Shown: positions 40,366-49,122, counted from the stretch's first letter. The stretch: DNA of 64,000 bases from Allochromatium humboldtianum (GCF_013385175.1 NZ_JABZEO010000001.1:310001-374000); one strand, 5' to 3'. The notes: generated by a model not told the origin, from the sequence alone. A program made the numbers and translations.

Positions 40366-40607
40366 CGCTTGTTCAGGGATTGTCGAAGTCCGGTGATGAG
40401 GTTGCGCGTTGTGGGTGGCTTGTCGGCAAACGGGGCGGTGTTCATGATGGCTTTGGGCCGTTTTCTGCGTGCATCGTGCAAGGTATTGAGCGCTTCGTGA
40501 TAGTCCGCATGGTAAGAGAGATGATAGAGGTGTCGATTCTTATAGAGCCGCACACGCCAGCGTTTGCGGGCGGCTTCGTACCACAGGCCAGGAAGCGGTC
40601 GGTTCAT
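40362..40607 (-). CDS. small protein with AP2/integrase-arm-like domain
   Basis: 81 residues from ATG 40607, which overlaps the preceding stop as ATGA. LPGLWYEAARKRWRVRLYKNRHLYHLSYHA is a three-strand pattern like AP2-type and integrase arm-binding domains, and the element's own integrase has a similar LYKNGRYYQY stretch. It may bind DNA. C-terminal half is basic and unstructured. Confidence 0.65.
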   Translation of the reverse strand: MNRPLPGLWYEAARKRWRVRLYKNRHLYHLSYHADYHEALNTLHDARRKRPKAIMNTAPFADKPPTTRNLITGLRQSLNKR

Positions 40608-41044
40608 GGGCGCAGATGTAAGGCTTTGGTTAGCGTCTGTTTGTAATTGGCTGGCATTACCTTCCAATATGGGGAGGCGGCAATGTCAACGAGGCTGAGC
40701 TGAGTTCCCAGCATGAATGGGTTGGCGTCCTTGGCTTGGTCGATAAGGTCTATTAGCGGTGTGAATTTTTCCTGAGCCGGCTCTTTGAGCTCGTTCAGGA
40801 GCATCAGCATGGCCGCTTGGCTTTCAGGTTCTCCGAAGAGGAGGTTCGGGTAAGGGTATTTGTTCTCCAGGTAGAGGACGCAGGGATTGAAGCCGCGTAT
40901 CAGAATGTCGCGCGCGTGAATTTCAATCGGCTCTGAATCCTCAGTACCAATCAATTCGGTGTTGATTTGTTTGGCAGTGGCTATTGCGCGCAATACGGTA
41001 CGCTCATAGCTAGTGCCATGCTTGATGATAATCGCGGTAGTCAT
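40604..41044 (-). CDS. GST/SspA-like protein
   Basis: 146 residues. FNPCVLYLENKYPYPNLLFG and PFMLGTQLSLVDIAASPYWKV match the thioredoxin-to-helical junction and the C-terminal helices of glutathione-S-transferase/SspA proteins. The N-terminal domain is short and has no obvious glutathione-binding Cys/Ser. SspA binds RNA polymerase and is required by phage P1 for late transcription; a phage-encoded short homologue could modulate host polymerase. That role is inference from the fold. Confidence 0.55.
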   Translation of the reverse strand: MTTAIIIKHGTSYERTVLRAIATAKQINTELIGTEDSEPIEIHARDILIRGFNPCVLYLENKYPYPNLLFGEPESQAAMLMLLNELKEPAQEKFTPLIDLIDQAKDANPFMLGTQLSLVDIAASPYWKVMPANYKQTLTKALHLRP

Positions 41045-41421
41045 TACTCAACCGAAGTGGTTAGGGAAGTGGCAATCCAAGCCGCCGTCTCTTTATGGGT
41101 CAGGCGCTGGGTTGGTGTGACAGGGTGCTCCCAGTCTAGGTTTTCCAGGATGACAGCGTGCTTTTGGTCACCAACGATGACCAGAACACGGCGTCCTTCG
41201 TGATAACGGTCACGGAGCCATCGCTTTTGGGCGGGCGAGAGCTTGGGCGTGAACCGGTTGGGGAGCGTCTGGTAGAACTTGTATTCGATCCAGACATCTC
41301 CAGTGGGTCCGGAGTACCAGGCGTCTGGTACTCCGGCGTGGAAGCGGTCGCTGATCTTCCAAGCGTGAACGTGCTTTGGAAGTAGCTCGTGGATTTTAGC
41401 TGTAAACGTGGATTCGCGCAT
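41044..41421 (-). CDS. VRR-NUC-like phage endonuclease
   Basis: 125 residues from ATG 41421. The PD-(D/E)XK core is visible: FHAGVPDAWYSGPTGDVWIEYKF, then LSPAQKRWLRDR, typical of VRR-NUC nucleases of phages, proposed to act on branched DNA. TAATG junction with the next gene at 41044. Confidence 0.8.
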   Translation of the reverse strand: MRESTFTAKIHELLPKHVHAWKISDRFHAGVPDAWYSGPTGDVWIEYKFYQTLPNRFTPKLSPAQKRWLRDRYHEGRRVLVIVGDQKHAVILENLDWEHPVTPTQRLTHKETAAWIATSLTTSVE

Positions 41422-41481
41422 GGCCAATAGGGTACTGTCCAGGCGCGTGGGGCTGTTTAGGGCGCTAGACCCTTGATCCTA

Positions 41482-42144
41482 TTAGCGCTCGGACGGGTGG
41501 ACTTTGAGGAAATGCTGGGCTTGCTCATAGAGCGGCCAGAGTTGTTCGAGCTGCTCGTGCTGGGTGCTTTCGTTGAACACCAGCGTCGGGTACGCGGCAT
41601 CGGCGCTGAAGGCGATCTCCACGATGTACTCGATCGGTAGCTGGCCGTTGTCGCTCAGGCGTGAGACGAGGCTTTCCCAGTTGCGGATGCTCGTGCGCGG
41701 GATATCCAGCGCGTACATCTGGGCGCTCTCCCCATCCAGCGTCGAGGCTGGGACGACGGCCAGGCGCACGGAATTCTTGCAGGCTTTGCCTTTGCCGCCA
41801 GCGGGGTCTGAGCCCCACTGGTCGTGCGGGCACTCGGCGCAAGAGGCCGCTTGCGGGTCTAGGCACTGCTCGTGAGGCGCGAGGTCAGTGAGTGCTTTGG
41901 CGATGGCGAAGCACTTCGGTGTCTGCGGGTTGTTGGGGTTGAACGGACCGGTGTAGAGGGTGCGGGTGTTGCGCCAGTCGACGATGACGACGTTGATCGG
42001 CTGGGCACTGGCGATGCCGTTGGGCAGCGTGAATTTCTTGTTCTGGAGGCTGATTTTCGGGCGGGCCGGAACCTCGAAAGACTTCTTGGCGGTTTCGAGT
42101 TCGGCTTTGATGCGTTCTTTGATAGTAGCCAGTGCAGTGCTCAT
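41482..42144 (-). CDS. phage replication-region protein, Cys-containing
   Basis: 220 residues, unknown family. Central cysteines in CLDPQAASCAECPHDQWGS and GKACKNSVRL could bind a metal. The rest is mixed alpha/beta (LAVVPASTLDGESAQMYAL). It sits between the VRR-NUC gene and a helicase operon and could be a single-strand-DNA-binding or accessory replication protein; nothing in the sequence proves that. Confidence 0.75.
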   Translation of the reverse strand: MSTALATIKERIKAELETAKKSFEVPARPKISLQNKKFTLPNGIASAQPINVVIVDWRNTRTLYTGPFNPNNPQTPKCFAIAKALTDLAPHEQCLDPQAASCAECPHDQWGSDPAGGKGKACKNSVRLAVVPASTLDGESAQMYALDIPRTSIRNWESLVSRLSDNGQLPIEYIVEIAFSADAAYPTLVFNESTQHEQLEQLWPLYEQAQHFLKVHPSER

Positions 42145-42194
42145 GGATAACAGGTCTCTGTGTGTTGAGTATGTTCATGGGGAGTGACGGGGAG

Positions 42195-42563
42195 TTAGAG
42201 GGAACGAAGACCAAGTTTGGTGAGCTTGGTCAGGGCGAGTCCGGGGATCGCTTCGCCATTGTCTTCAATTTCTTCGAGGGCTGCGCGGGAGGCAATTCGG
42301 CGCTGAAGCAGATGTCGGGCGTCGTTCGTGAAGACGTAGTCCATGAAGGCATCCCAATCATTCACGTTCGCCACGGTTTGTTCAGTGATGGTGGCAATCG
42401 CCAGATTTGAACGTGAATTGGTCAGCCCTTGCTCGTTGAGCTTGGTCATAATGTCGCGTTCCAGGTGCTCGTATTCCTCCTTGGCGGCGTCGATGGTTTT
42501 CTGAAGAATGCGAATTTGATCACGACGGATCTTGAGGTCGTCGATGAGTTGGCCGAGGGTCAT
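42195..42563 (-). CDS. hypothetical phage coiled-coil protein
   Basis: 122 residues. Residues 1-45 form a coiled coil (RRDQIRILQKTIDAAKEEYE), followed by a small domain with NVNDWDAFMDYVFTNDARHLLQRRI. Its start overlaps the helicase stop as ATGA. Similar small proteins sit next to Snf2-type helicases in other phages; function unknown. Confidence 0.7.
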   Translation of the reverse strand: MTLGQLIDDLKIRRDQIRILQKTIDAAKEEYEHLERDIMTKLNEQGLTNSRSNLAIATITEQTVANVNDWDAFMDYVFTNDARHLLQRRIASRAALEEIEDNGEAIPGLALTKLTKLGLRSL

Positions 42564-43936
42564 AGGGACTCCTTGAGCATTTCGAGGATGGATTGTTGGG
42601 CAGCGAGTCGATCCTGGCAGCGCAGGAACGTCGCCTGTTCGATGGTGTCGTCGGCAATGACGACGAGGGTCTCCGTTTTCTTCGTCTGCCCCGCGCGGTA
42701 AATGCGCCGGTTGAATTGCAGGTAGAGTTCCGCGTTGGCGATCGGACTCGGCCAGATGGTCGTGGTTCCGGCTGTCAGCGTCAGGCCGTGGGCGGCGGAT
42801 TGCGGGTGCGCGAGGATCACTCGGATCTCTCCGGCGTTGAAGCGTTCAGCGGCGTGCAAGCGCTCGGCGTCGTTGACCGAGCCGTCGATCACGGCGTAGG
42901 GGATCTTGGCGGTGTCGAGGGTGTGCTTGAGCTGGTTGCGCTGGTGCGCCCACCAGAAGGCCACGACACATTGCTGGCGCTGCTCGATGAGTTCGCGGAC
43001 GAGTTCGTAGCGGTCCTGGTCGAGGTAATGCGCCTGGTCGGACTCGTAATAGACCGCTCCAGCGCTGGCCTGCATGAGCTTGTTGTGGAGCACGGCGGCG
43101 TTGATCGCGGTCACGGTGCCGGTCTCCAGCTCCAGGATCGCGTCCTTGCGCAGGGCCTCGTAGGCGTCGCGCACGGTCGGCGTGAGCTGGTAGGGGACGG
43201 TGTGCTCGACGTTGGGCGGGATGTCGATGCAGTCCTCGAAGCGGTAGCGGATGGTGATGTCGTCGATCATGTCGGCGATCACCTCGTTGGCTTCCGGCTT
43301 GGGCTCCCAGTTGAAGTGGCTGGTGCGGCCGATCGGCACCGGGGTGCAGAGCGCCTGCCGGAATTTGAAGTAGCTGCGGCCCAGGCGCTCGCCGTCGTCG
43401 ATCAGCAGGATCTGGTGCCAGATGTGGAGCGGGTCGTTGGTGTTCGGGGTGCCCGTCATCATCAGGCGGATCTCGGGGTCGAGCGCCTCGATCAGCTTGC
43501 GCAGCGCTTTGCTCCGGGCGCTGGTGTGGTGTTTGAAGGCGGTCGACTCGTCGACGATCACGGCTTTGATGTCGGCCTCCTTGAGCAGATCGATGTTCTT
43601 GAGCAGCCAGGACGCGGCATCGTGATTGGTCAGGTAGATGTCGGCTTCGCGCTGGAACGCCTTGACGCGGTTATGGGCGTAGGCCACGGAGTAGCGCAGT
43701 TCTGGGGTGAAGCGCTTGCAGTCAGCGCCCCAGGCGGCTTCCAGGATGGATTTCGGGGCCAGGATGAGCGCGGTACCAGCACCAGGCGCCCGGCGCCAAG
43801 CGCTCAGCGCTTCGAGCACAGCACGGGTCTTGCCGGTCCCAGGGTCTGAGGCCACGAACACCCGGCGCTTGTCCAGGATGAAGTCGGTGGTGGCGCGCTG
43901 GTGTTCGTAGGGCGGGGGAATGGGGATTCCGAACAT
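42560..43936 (-). CDS. Snf2-type SF2 DNA helicase/translocase
   Basis: 458 residues from ATG 43936. Walker A SDPGTGKTRAV (residues 31-40), DExx box VIVDESTAF near 129, motif III MMTGTP, and C-terminal motifs IDGSVNDAERLHAAERF and QFNRRIYRAGQTKKTE, the RxxRxGQ type of Swi2/Snf2 proteins. Probably unwinds or remodels DNA during phage replication. TAATG junction with the nuclease gene. Confidence 0.92.
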   Translation of the reverse strand: MFGIPIPPPYEHQRATTDFILDKRRVFVASDPGTGKTRAVLEALSAWRRAPGAGTALILAPKSILEAAWGADCKRFTPELRYSVAYAHNRVKAFQREADIYLTNHDAASWLLKNIDLLKEADIKAVIVDESTAFKHHTSARSKALRKLIEALDPEIRLMMTGTPNTNDPLHIWHQILLIDDGERLGRSYFKFRQALCTPVPIGRTSHFNWEPKPEANEVIADMIDDITIRYRFEDCIDIPPNVEHTVPYQLTPTVRDAYEALRKDAILELETGTVTAINAAVLHNKLMQASAGAVYYESDQAHYLDQDRYELVRELIEQRQQCVVAFWWAHQRNQLKHTLDTAKIPYAVIDGSVNDAERLHAAERFNAGEIRVILAHPQSAAHGLTLTAGTTTIWPSPIANAELYLQFNRRIYRAGQTKKTETLVVIADDTIEQATFLRCQDRLAAQQSILEMLKESL

Positions 43937-44667
43937 TACAGGGGCTCCACGGCGAAGGTGCAGTCTCCGGTGCCTTTCTGGGTTCCGTAGTCGCACCACT
44001 TGCAGTTCATGACGTTAGGACGCGGCGGGAAGCGCGTGGCGCTGGTCATGGCGCGGAACTTGTCGATGAACTTGTTGAAAAGCTCCTGACCCTTGATGCG
44101 CTGGATGTGCTTCTCGGCCACAAGCCCTTTCTCGTCGGTGTACCAGAGCTGAGTGGTGATGTCGGTGAGCGACGGGAACAGGAAGAACGCTAGCGCCGCG
44201 TAGAGCTGGGCTTGCTGGTTGTGCTTGATCTCGTTGCCGAAGCGCCGCCCGGTCTTGAAGTCGATGACGGTGGCGGTGAGCGGGTCGTGCAGGATCACGG
44301 CGTCGGCCTTGCAGCGCAGCCAGACGGTGTCGGCGTTCCAGGCGCACGGCTCCAGTTCTCGTGTCAGCGCCCATTCTTCCTCGACCAGGACTTTGCCCTC
44401 GCCATAGAACTCGCGCAGGAGTTCAAAGCGCTGGCTGAGTTGCTCCAGGCTCTTGTGCAGGGTCTCTGTGGTGCCGCGGATGTAGTTCTCGGCGTACTCG
44501 TGAACGCGCTGTCCCCGGATCAACGGGCTCGATTCCAGGGGCTCAGGCGTGGGCAGGCGGCGGATGTATTTCAGGTGTGCGGCATAGGGGCACTGCTCAT
44601 AGAGCTTGAGCGCGGAGAAGGAGCAGGTCTTGAGGCATTCGGACTCAGGGAATTGCGCAGGCGTCAT
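43936..44667 (-). CDS. RecB/Cas4-like PD-(D/E)XK exonuclease
   Basis: 243 residues from ATG 44667. Catalytic pattern: His56 (RGQRVHEYAE), Asp122 (CKADAVI), Asp136-x-Lys138 (VIDFKTGRRFG) and QAQLYA. Cysteines near the N-terminus (CLKTC, EQCPY) and C-terminus (NCKWCDYG, GDCTF) could hold an iron-sulfur cluster as in Cas4/AddB. It is coupled to the helicase gene, so the pair probably processes DNA ends. Confidence 0.88.
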   Translation of the reverse strand: MTPAQFPESECLKTCSFSALKLYEQCPYAAHLKYIRRLPTPEPLESSPLIRGQRVHEYAENYIRGTTETLHKSLEQLSQRFELLREFYGEGKVLVEEEWALTRELEPCAWNADTVWLRCKADAVILHDPLTATVIDFKTGRRFGNEIKHNQQAQLYAALAFFLFPSLTDITTQLWYTDEKGLVAEKHIQRIKGQELFNKFIDKFRAMTSATRFPPRPNVMNCKWCDYGTQKGTGDCTFAVEPL

Positions 44668-44669
44668 GG

Positions 44670-45179
44670 TCAGTTGTCCCAGAAGTAGTGGCCGTCGATT
44701 TCGGTGACCGAGAAGCGCAGGTCGCCGTTCCAATAGTGCTCGCAGTCGAAGTAGGGCTGCGCCCATTCGGGGATTTCAGCCCACATCCCGGTCTCTTCGA
44801 GGTAGTCGTAGACGAAGTCTTCGTGCGAGTTGTATTGGCCCCGGTAGCGGTCTTGGAAGCTGTCGACGAGGTCGTCGGCATCACCTTCGTAGATTCCGAG
44901 GAACGCGCGCATGGCGTCGCCGTGCTCTTCGAGCGCTTGTCCATAGGCGGCGACGGTTGCGATGGATTCGTATTCGTGGAGACTGGGGAAGCCTTCGTAG
45001 TCATGGATTGCCCATTCCTCGGCAGGCTCGCCGTATTTCTCGGCCGTGGGGGATTCGGCCAGCATGTCGTTGATCTCGTCCTGGATCATGTCAGCGTCCT
45101 GATCGGCATCGATCCAGGTGCCGTGGAGGACGCCGTTGTTGTAATCGGAGAGCGAGGCGACGTAGATGCGTGGTGTCAT
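44670..45179 (-). CDS. ardA: antirestriction protein ArdA
   Basis: 169 residues from ATG 45179, very acidic. RIYVASLSDYNNGVLHGTWID at the N-terminus is the ArdA signature, with AEEWAIHDYEGFP after it and a C-terminal acidic domain. ArdA mimics DNA and blocks type I restriction enzymes during entry. A type I locus lies 14 kb away in this same window. Confidence 0.93.
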   Translation of the reverse strand: MTPRIYVASLSDYNNGVLHGTWIDADQDADMIQDEINDMLAESPTAEKYGEPAEEWAIHDYEGFPSLHEYESIATVAAYGQALEEHGDAMRAFLGIYEGDADDLVDSFQDRYRGQYNSHEDFVYDYLEETGMWAEIPEWAQPYFDCEHYWNGDLRFSVTEIDGHYFWDN

Positions 45180-45323
45180 GGCGGTGTACCGGAGTAGTGT
45201 GGGACGGCGCGTGACGTGCGCCATTCGGTCCAATCACCGTGCGGAGGTGCATGAAGCTGGAGTGCTACGGCTTGGACGGCGGGCGTTATTGACGCCACCT
45301 CCCGCTGGGCGATGCCGTATCGT

Positions 45324-45563
45324 TCAGTGGTAGATGGCCGGGGCGTGCGGGTCGTCGTCGTAGGGCTGAGCGCTGTGGGTGAGCTCGAAGACCCGGCGCA
45401 CATGCCGGGCGGCGAGCTCCCCGAGATCATCGCAGCGGGGGTCAAGTCCCGGATTCTTGAGCATCGTCATCAGCGCATCGAGCGAGGCTATGGTCAGCAG
45501 CGACGCCCGGTCTGGGTCGAGAATCTCCGAGTCGGACGATGTTTGCGTGGCTACTTGGTTCAT
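45324..45563 (-). CDS. small phage protein
   Basis: 79 residues, helical and acidic (LDPDRASLLTIASLDALMTML). It overlaps the last 121 bases of the primase frame, so either the two overlap or the primase C-terminus ends earlier in evolution. The ATG has AGAGA upstream. No known family. The 144 bases from here to ardA hold no supported gene. Confidence 0.55.
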   Translation of the reverse strand: MNQVATQTSSDSEILDPDRASLLTIASLDALMTMLKNPGLDPRCDDLGELAARHVRRVFELTHSAQPYDDDPHAPAIYH

Positions 45564-47844
45564 AGTTTCTCTGCGTGCTGATGAGTGGTTTTTCGAGGAT
45601 CAGTCCTCTCATGAGCTGGCCGTTGAAGCGGGCCGGTTTCACTTCGAGGTCGTGGATGGTCAGCATCCGGGTGAACTTCGCGGGTGAGAAGTTCTTGCCC
45701 TGGAGGTAGTTGTAGAGTTTGTTCAGGTCATCACGGGGAATGCGATCGATCGGTTCCGGGGACTTGGCCCAATCACTGACGATCGAGAAGTATTCCTTGT
45801 AGGCGAGATCCGGGAGCCCCTGGCGGGTCTTGGAGTCGCCATCGATGAATTGCAGGAAGTAGTCGAGATCGCCGATCTTGAGGGCATGGAAGAAGGCGTG
45901 ACTGCTGTTCTGCGCATGGCGGATGACGTCTTTGCGGTGCTGGTTTTCAAGGGGTCGAGTGACGGCTTGCCGGTCGACACGATAGTTGGCGAGGAACGCG
46001 GCAAAGTCATCGAGCTCGGAGTCAATGCGCTCGACCTCATCGACTGAGATCAGCAGTGCCCGGCGTTGAGGTGGCGCGACATTGAATCGTCGGTCATTGG
46101 ATTCGATCGGGAGCGGGTCATTGTGATTGGTGGCGATGATGACGTTGTTGTAGAGCTTGCGCGTGACCGCATTGGCTCGCATTTTGCGAATTGAGGTACG
46201 GGTTTCCGTGATCATGTTCTTGAGCTTGTCCATGATCTTGTCGGAGTGCGCGCTTTCGGAGAGTTTGAACTCATCCAGCCAGTTGATGAGCGCCTTCTCC
46301 AGGTAGCCGTTGTAGTGCTCCTCGATATTGGGCGTGAGCACGGGCACAACATACTCGTCCCCGAAAAGGGGCCGCAAAATGCGCTCGAACAGCAAACCCT
46401 TGCCGGTGCCCGTGGTGCCGAAGAAGACCCAAGCGGTCTGGGTTTTCTCGCGGTACTGGAAGATGAAGGCCAGCCAGTTCAGGAAATGCTGCTTGGCGTC
46501 CGGCTCTGAGAGCAGGGAGTTGAGCACGCGGTCGATGGTCGGCGGGATGTCGTCAACGGGGTCATAGTTCTCCGTGAGGTAGCGCGTGGGTTTGAAGACG
46601 TTGACCCAGCGCTCATCGACGTCGATGACGCGCGGGTCGGTCGGATCGAATCGAACGTCCCAGTCCTCAATGATCTCGGGGGCTTCGGCGCCCCGCTGGG
46701 CCATGTAGTGCTGACACTTCTGGACGTTGCTGACCGGCCAAAGCTCGATGGTGTTGGCCTCGGTGTCATAGGCCGCGGTGAAGTAGGTGTCGGTCTCCCG
46801 ATCGCGGAAGACGAGCGGAAGCGTGGTGCCGGAGCTCGGATCTTGGGCCGAGGCGCTTCGGGTGTACTGCGCATAGACATCGGGGGCGATGTCCTTGAGC
46901 CGGACGAAGGGCTCGTCCTTGAAGTTGCGCAGGATCTCGGGGTTGTCCTTGGGGAAGTAGTACGCCCAGGAGTCGCCGTGGTTGAGGTTGAGATAGACGA
47001 AGCCGCGAGCTTCCTGAACCCCGGTGACGAGCGCCCGTTCGGGGTTGGTCAGGATCTCGTAGTCGTTGACGAACTTGGTGCGCGCCGTGCGCTTGCGAAG
47101 CCCGGCCGCTTTGCGTAGCGCGTTGACGTGTTCGGTGATGCGCGCGCCGGTGGCGGCGGCGTCGACGTGGAACTTGAGCGAAGCGACGGCGTGGGTCTTG
47201 GTGACCAGCCGAATCCGGCGACCGGCGAGCGGATCTTCCAGCCCGTGAACGATGGGCGGCGCGATGTAGAGCAGCTTGTCGTTCTGGTTGGTGGTGACAT
47301 CGAGCGGGTACTTGAGGCTGAGCCCGTTGGCGGTGAGGCTGAGCTGGTCTTTGAGCCCTGGGACGGTGAGGTTCCGGGACTTCGTCCATTCCTTGATGAT
47401 GCTGGGCAGCACGGGCTTGTCGAGCAGGATGAAGACATGCCCGCGCAAGCCCTCGGGACGGGTGATCCCCGCCGAGGCGCTGTGCTGGAAGACGTAGGAC
47501 ACATGGCTCAGCGCCGGGTCGAGGGCGTTGAGCGCATGGTCGACCGACTCGAAGCCTTCGGAGAAGTCGAAGTCCAGGCAGATCCACTGGGTCGGTGAGT
47601 GCGGGTTGGTGTGACCCGCACGCGACTCGTTGTTGAGCGGCCGATCGAGGAGTCCCTTGAGGAGGACGCCTTGCTGGTCGGCGGCGCGTTGGACTTCCGC
47701 AAAGAAGGCGTCGATATCGGGGACGGGACGCCGATCGCTGCGGAAGTCCTTGATCATCGGGTAAGGGATTTCCTGCACACCGAAGGCATCCGCGCGGTAC
47801 TCCTTGGTGATCGGACCTTGGGCGTAGAGAAAATCGATGAACAC
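45442..47844 (-). CDS. PrimPol primase fused to SF3-type helicase
   Basis: About 800 residues from GTG 47844, behind GGGAGAG; an ATG at 47895 would overlap the previous gene. The N-terminal archaeo-eukaryotic primase type shows the acidic pair in ICLDFDFSEG (residues 91/93) and HSASAGITRPEGLRGHVF. The C-terminal helicase has Walker A FFGTTGTGKGLLFERIL near 478, Walker B ALINWLDEFK, and IIATNHNDPLPIESNDRRF, matching phage DUF5906/NrS-1-like primase-helicases. The last 40 residues look unlike the rest and overlap the next gene. Confidence 0.88.
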   Translation of the reverse strand: MFIDFLYAQGPITKEYRADAFGVQEIPYPMIKDFRSDRRPVPDIDAFFAEVQRAADQQGVLLKGLLDRPLNNESRAGHTNPHSPTQWICLDFDFSEGFESVDHALNALDPALSHVSYVFQHSASAGITRPEGLRGHVFILLDKPVLPSIIKEWTKSRNLTVPGLKDQLSLTANGLSLKYPLDVTTNQNDKLLYIAPPIVHGLEDPLAGRRIRLVTKTHAVASLKFHVDAAATGARITEHVNALRKAAGLRKRTARTKFVNDYEILTNPERALVTGVQEARGFVYLNLNHGDSWAYYFPKDNPEILRNFKDEPFVRLKDIAPDVYAQYTRSASAQDPSSGTTLPLVFRDRETDTYFTAAYDTEANTIELWPVSNVQKCQHYMAQRGAEAPEIIEDWDVRFDPTDPRVIDVDERWVNVFKPTRYLTENYDPVDDIPPTIDRVLNSLLSEPDAKQHFLNWLAFIFQYREKTQTAWVFFGTTGTGKGLLFERILRPLFGDEYVVPVLTPNIEEHYNGYLEKALINWLDEFKLSESAHSDKIMDKLKNMITETRTSIRKMRANAVTRKLYNNVIIATNHNDPLPIESNDRRFNVAPPQRRALLISVDEVERIDSELDDFAAFLANYRVDRQAVTRPLENQHRKDVIRHAQNSSHAFFHALKIGDLDYFLQFIDGDSKTRQGLPDLAYKEYFSIVSDWAKSPEPIDRIPRDDLNKLYNYLQGKNFSPAKFTRMLTIHDLEVKPARFNGQLMRGLILEKPLISTQRNYEPSSHANIVRLGDSRPRPGVAADHSLARCADDDAQESGT

Positions 47845-47857
47845 GAGGGCTCTCCCG

Positions 47858-48199
47858 TTATTGGCGAAGCTGGAGCTCAAGTCTGGCGAGTGCATTCCAG
47901 GCAGCGTGCGCCGCGTGCAAGAGTCCTGAGTCGGGATCGTGGGACTCGTCGGTGAGCAGGTGGCGCAGGAGCGCGTCGGTGTAGCGCTCGCGTCCGTTGG
48001 GAACCGAGAGCCAGCCGTGGTCGGTGTACTTGTTCGCGCCGAAGGTACCGACGCGCGCGACCTCGGTCAGGGCACGGTTGAACCCGAGCAGCACGAGTCC
48101 GGTACGGGGCTTGTGCGCGTCGAGCTTGGCGCCTGGCGCGTGGGGGTCGCGGCCATGCGGGTCGGTTTCGGCGGTTGGGGTGTTGCATTCCAGGGACAT
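47858..48199 (-). CDS. DUF5664 (dATP/dGTP diphosphohydrolase-like) protein
   Basis: 113 residues from ATG 48199 (TGATG overlap). The motif KYTDHGWLSVPNGRERYTDA followed by LLRHLL and the DPDSGLLHAAHAAWNALARLE end match the DUF5664 family found in many phages, related to MazG-like nucleotide pyrophosphatases. It probably trims a purine dNTP pool together with dcd. Confidence 0.65.
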   Translation of the reverse strand: MSLECNTPTAETDPHGRDPHAPGAKLDAHKPRTGLVLLGFNRALTEVARVGTFGANKYTDHGWLSVPNGRERYTDALLRHLLTDESHDPDSGLLHAAHAAWNALARLELQLRQ

Positions 48200-48420
48200 C
48201 AGCAAACCTCCAGCGCGTCGGGCCAGTCGCGGGTGGAGTTCGCTTCGTCGATGGTCGTGAATTTCTCGTGGAACTCACGGGCTTCGCGGACGAAGAGCTC
48301 GCCGTCGTAGTTGCAGTAGATGATGACCGGCGTCCCGTCGCGGGCATTGGTGCAGTCGACAGCGTGGGCAATGATTCGATAGGGCGCGCGGGTTTTAGCG
48401 TGGGTGGCGAGGGCGGTCAT
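48199..48420 (-). CDS. small DUF1653-like protein
   Basis: 73 residues. PYRIIAHAVDCTNARDGTPV followed by IIYCNYDGELFVREAREFHEKF resembles the single-domain DUF1653 proteins (short SH3-like fold of unknown role). Both ends overlap their neighbours. Confidence 0.6.
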   Translation of the reverse strand: MTALATHAKTRAPYRIIAHAVDCTNARDGTPVIIYCNYDGELFVREAREFHEKFTTIDEANSTRDWPDALEVC

Positions 48421-48605
48421 GGAACCTCCAATCCGTGTTTTTTGAGGGTCTGCTTGTACTGAATCAGCCGATCAAGGAGGGTGATTTCTTTGTCGATCGC
48501 ACAGCTCAAACGGGCGCGTAGCTGTTCGTTATCGCGGCGGAGTCGACGCAGTTCACGCTCAGGGTCAGCGGATGCCCTTGCTGGGTTGCGGGAGTTTTTG
48601 CCCAT
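48417..48605 (-). CDS. small coiled-coil protein
   Basis: 62 residues, almost all one basic coiled coil (ELRRLRRDNEQLRARLSCAI). It starts 40 bases inside the end of dcd and ends in an ATGA overlap with the DUF1653-like gene. Unknown function. Confidence 0.55.
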   Translation of the reverse strand: MGKNSRNPARASADPERELRRLRRDNEQLRARLSCAIDKEITLLDRLIQYKQTLKKHGLEVP

Positions 48606-49122
48606 TGTATTGACCGCGCTTTGAGTACGAGGCGTTGTCGGGGACCGGGGTGTTGAGACGCCAGAAGATGACCTGGCCGATCTTCATGCCGGGTTCCAGG
48701 CGCAGCGCCTGGTGCTGGAGCGTGTTTCTGAGCTCCAGGGTCAGGGTGGCGTCGCTCCAGCCGGGGTCGCCCCAACCGGCCAGCGAGTGCTCGATGCCGG
48801 AGCGCGCGACGCTGGACTTGAGCTTGAACTCGCAGCAGAGGTCGTTAGGGAGGTGGAAGGTCTCGACGGTGGCGGCGAGTACGAAGTCACCGGGCTCGAG
48901 TACCCAGCCGTTGTAGAGGTCGAGCGGCTTGGGGATGAGCACAGGGGACTCGCGGGCGGCAAGATTGACGATTGGGCGCTGGTCGCTTGGGTACAGGCGC
49001 TCGATCAGGAGCGTGGCGCCAAGACGCACGTCGATGGAGGCGCCGTTGACGTTGTCATGGGTGGTGTTCTGGATGACGCGCTGATCGACGAGATCGAGCA
49101 GCTCGGTGTGAGACAGCAGCAT
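48565..49122 (-). CDS. dcd: dCTP deaminase
   Basis: 185 residues from ATG 49122. Converts dCTP to dUTP for thymidylate synthesis. NVNGASIDVRLGATL, the nucleotide-site KSSVARSG, the catalytic DPGWSDATLTLEL, and GMKIGQVIFW are diagnostic of the trimeric Dcd/Dut fold. Phage copies adjust pyrimidine pools for replication. It directly follows the E2-like gene. Confidence 0.92.
   Translation of the reverse strand: MLLSHTELLDLVDQRVIQNTTHDNVNGASIDVRLGATLLIERLYPSDQRPIVNLAARESPVLIPKPLDLYNGWVLEPGDFVLAATVETFHLPNDLCCEFKLKSSVARSGIEHSLAGWGDPGWSDATLTLELRNTLQHQALRLEPGMKIGQVIFWRLNTPVPDNASYSKRGQYNGQKLPQPSKGIR

Noticed and set aside
45176-45445. An 89-residue minus frame before ardA, ending in an ATGA overlap
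   Set aside because: Low-complexity Ser/Thr/Pro start overlapping the 79-residue gene, and no family. A 37-residue GTG-started version is possible but too short to support.
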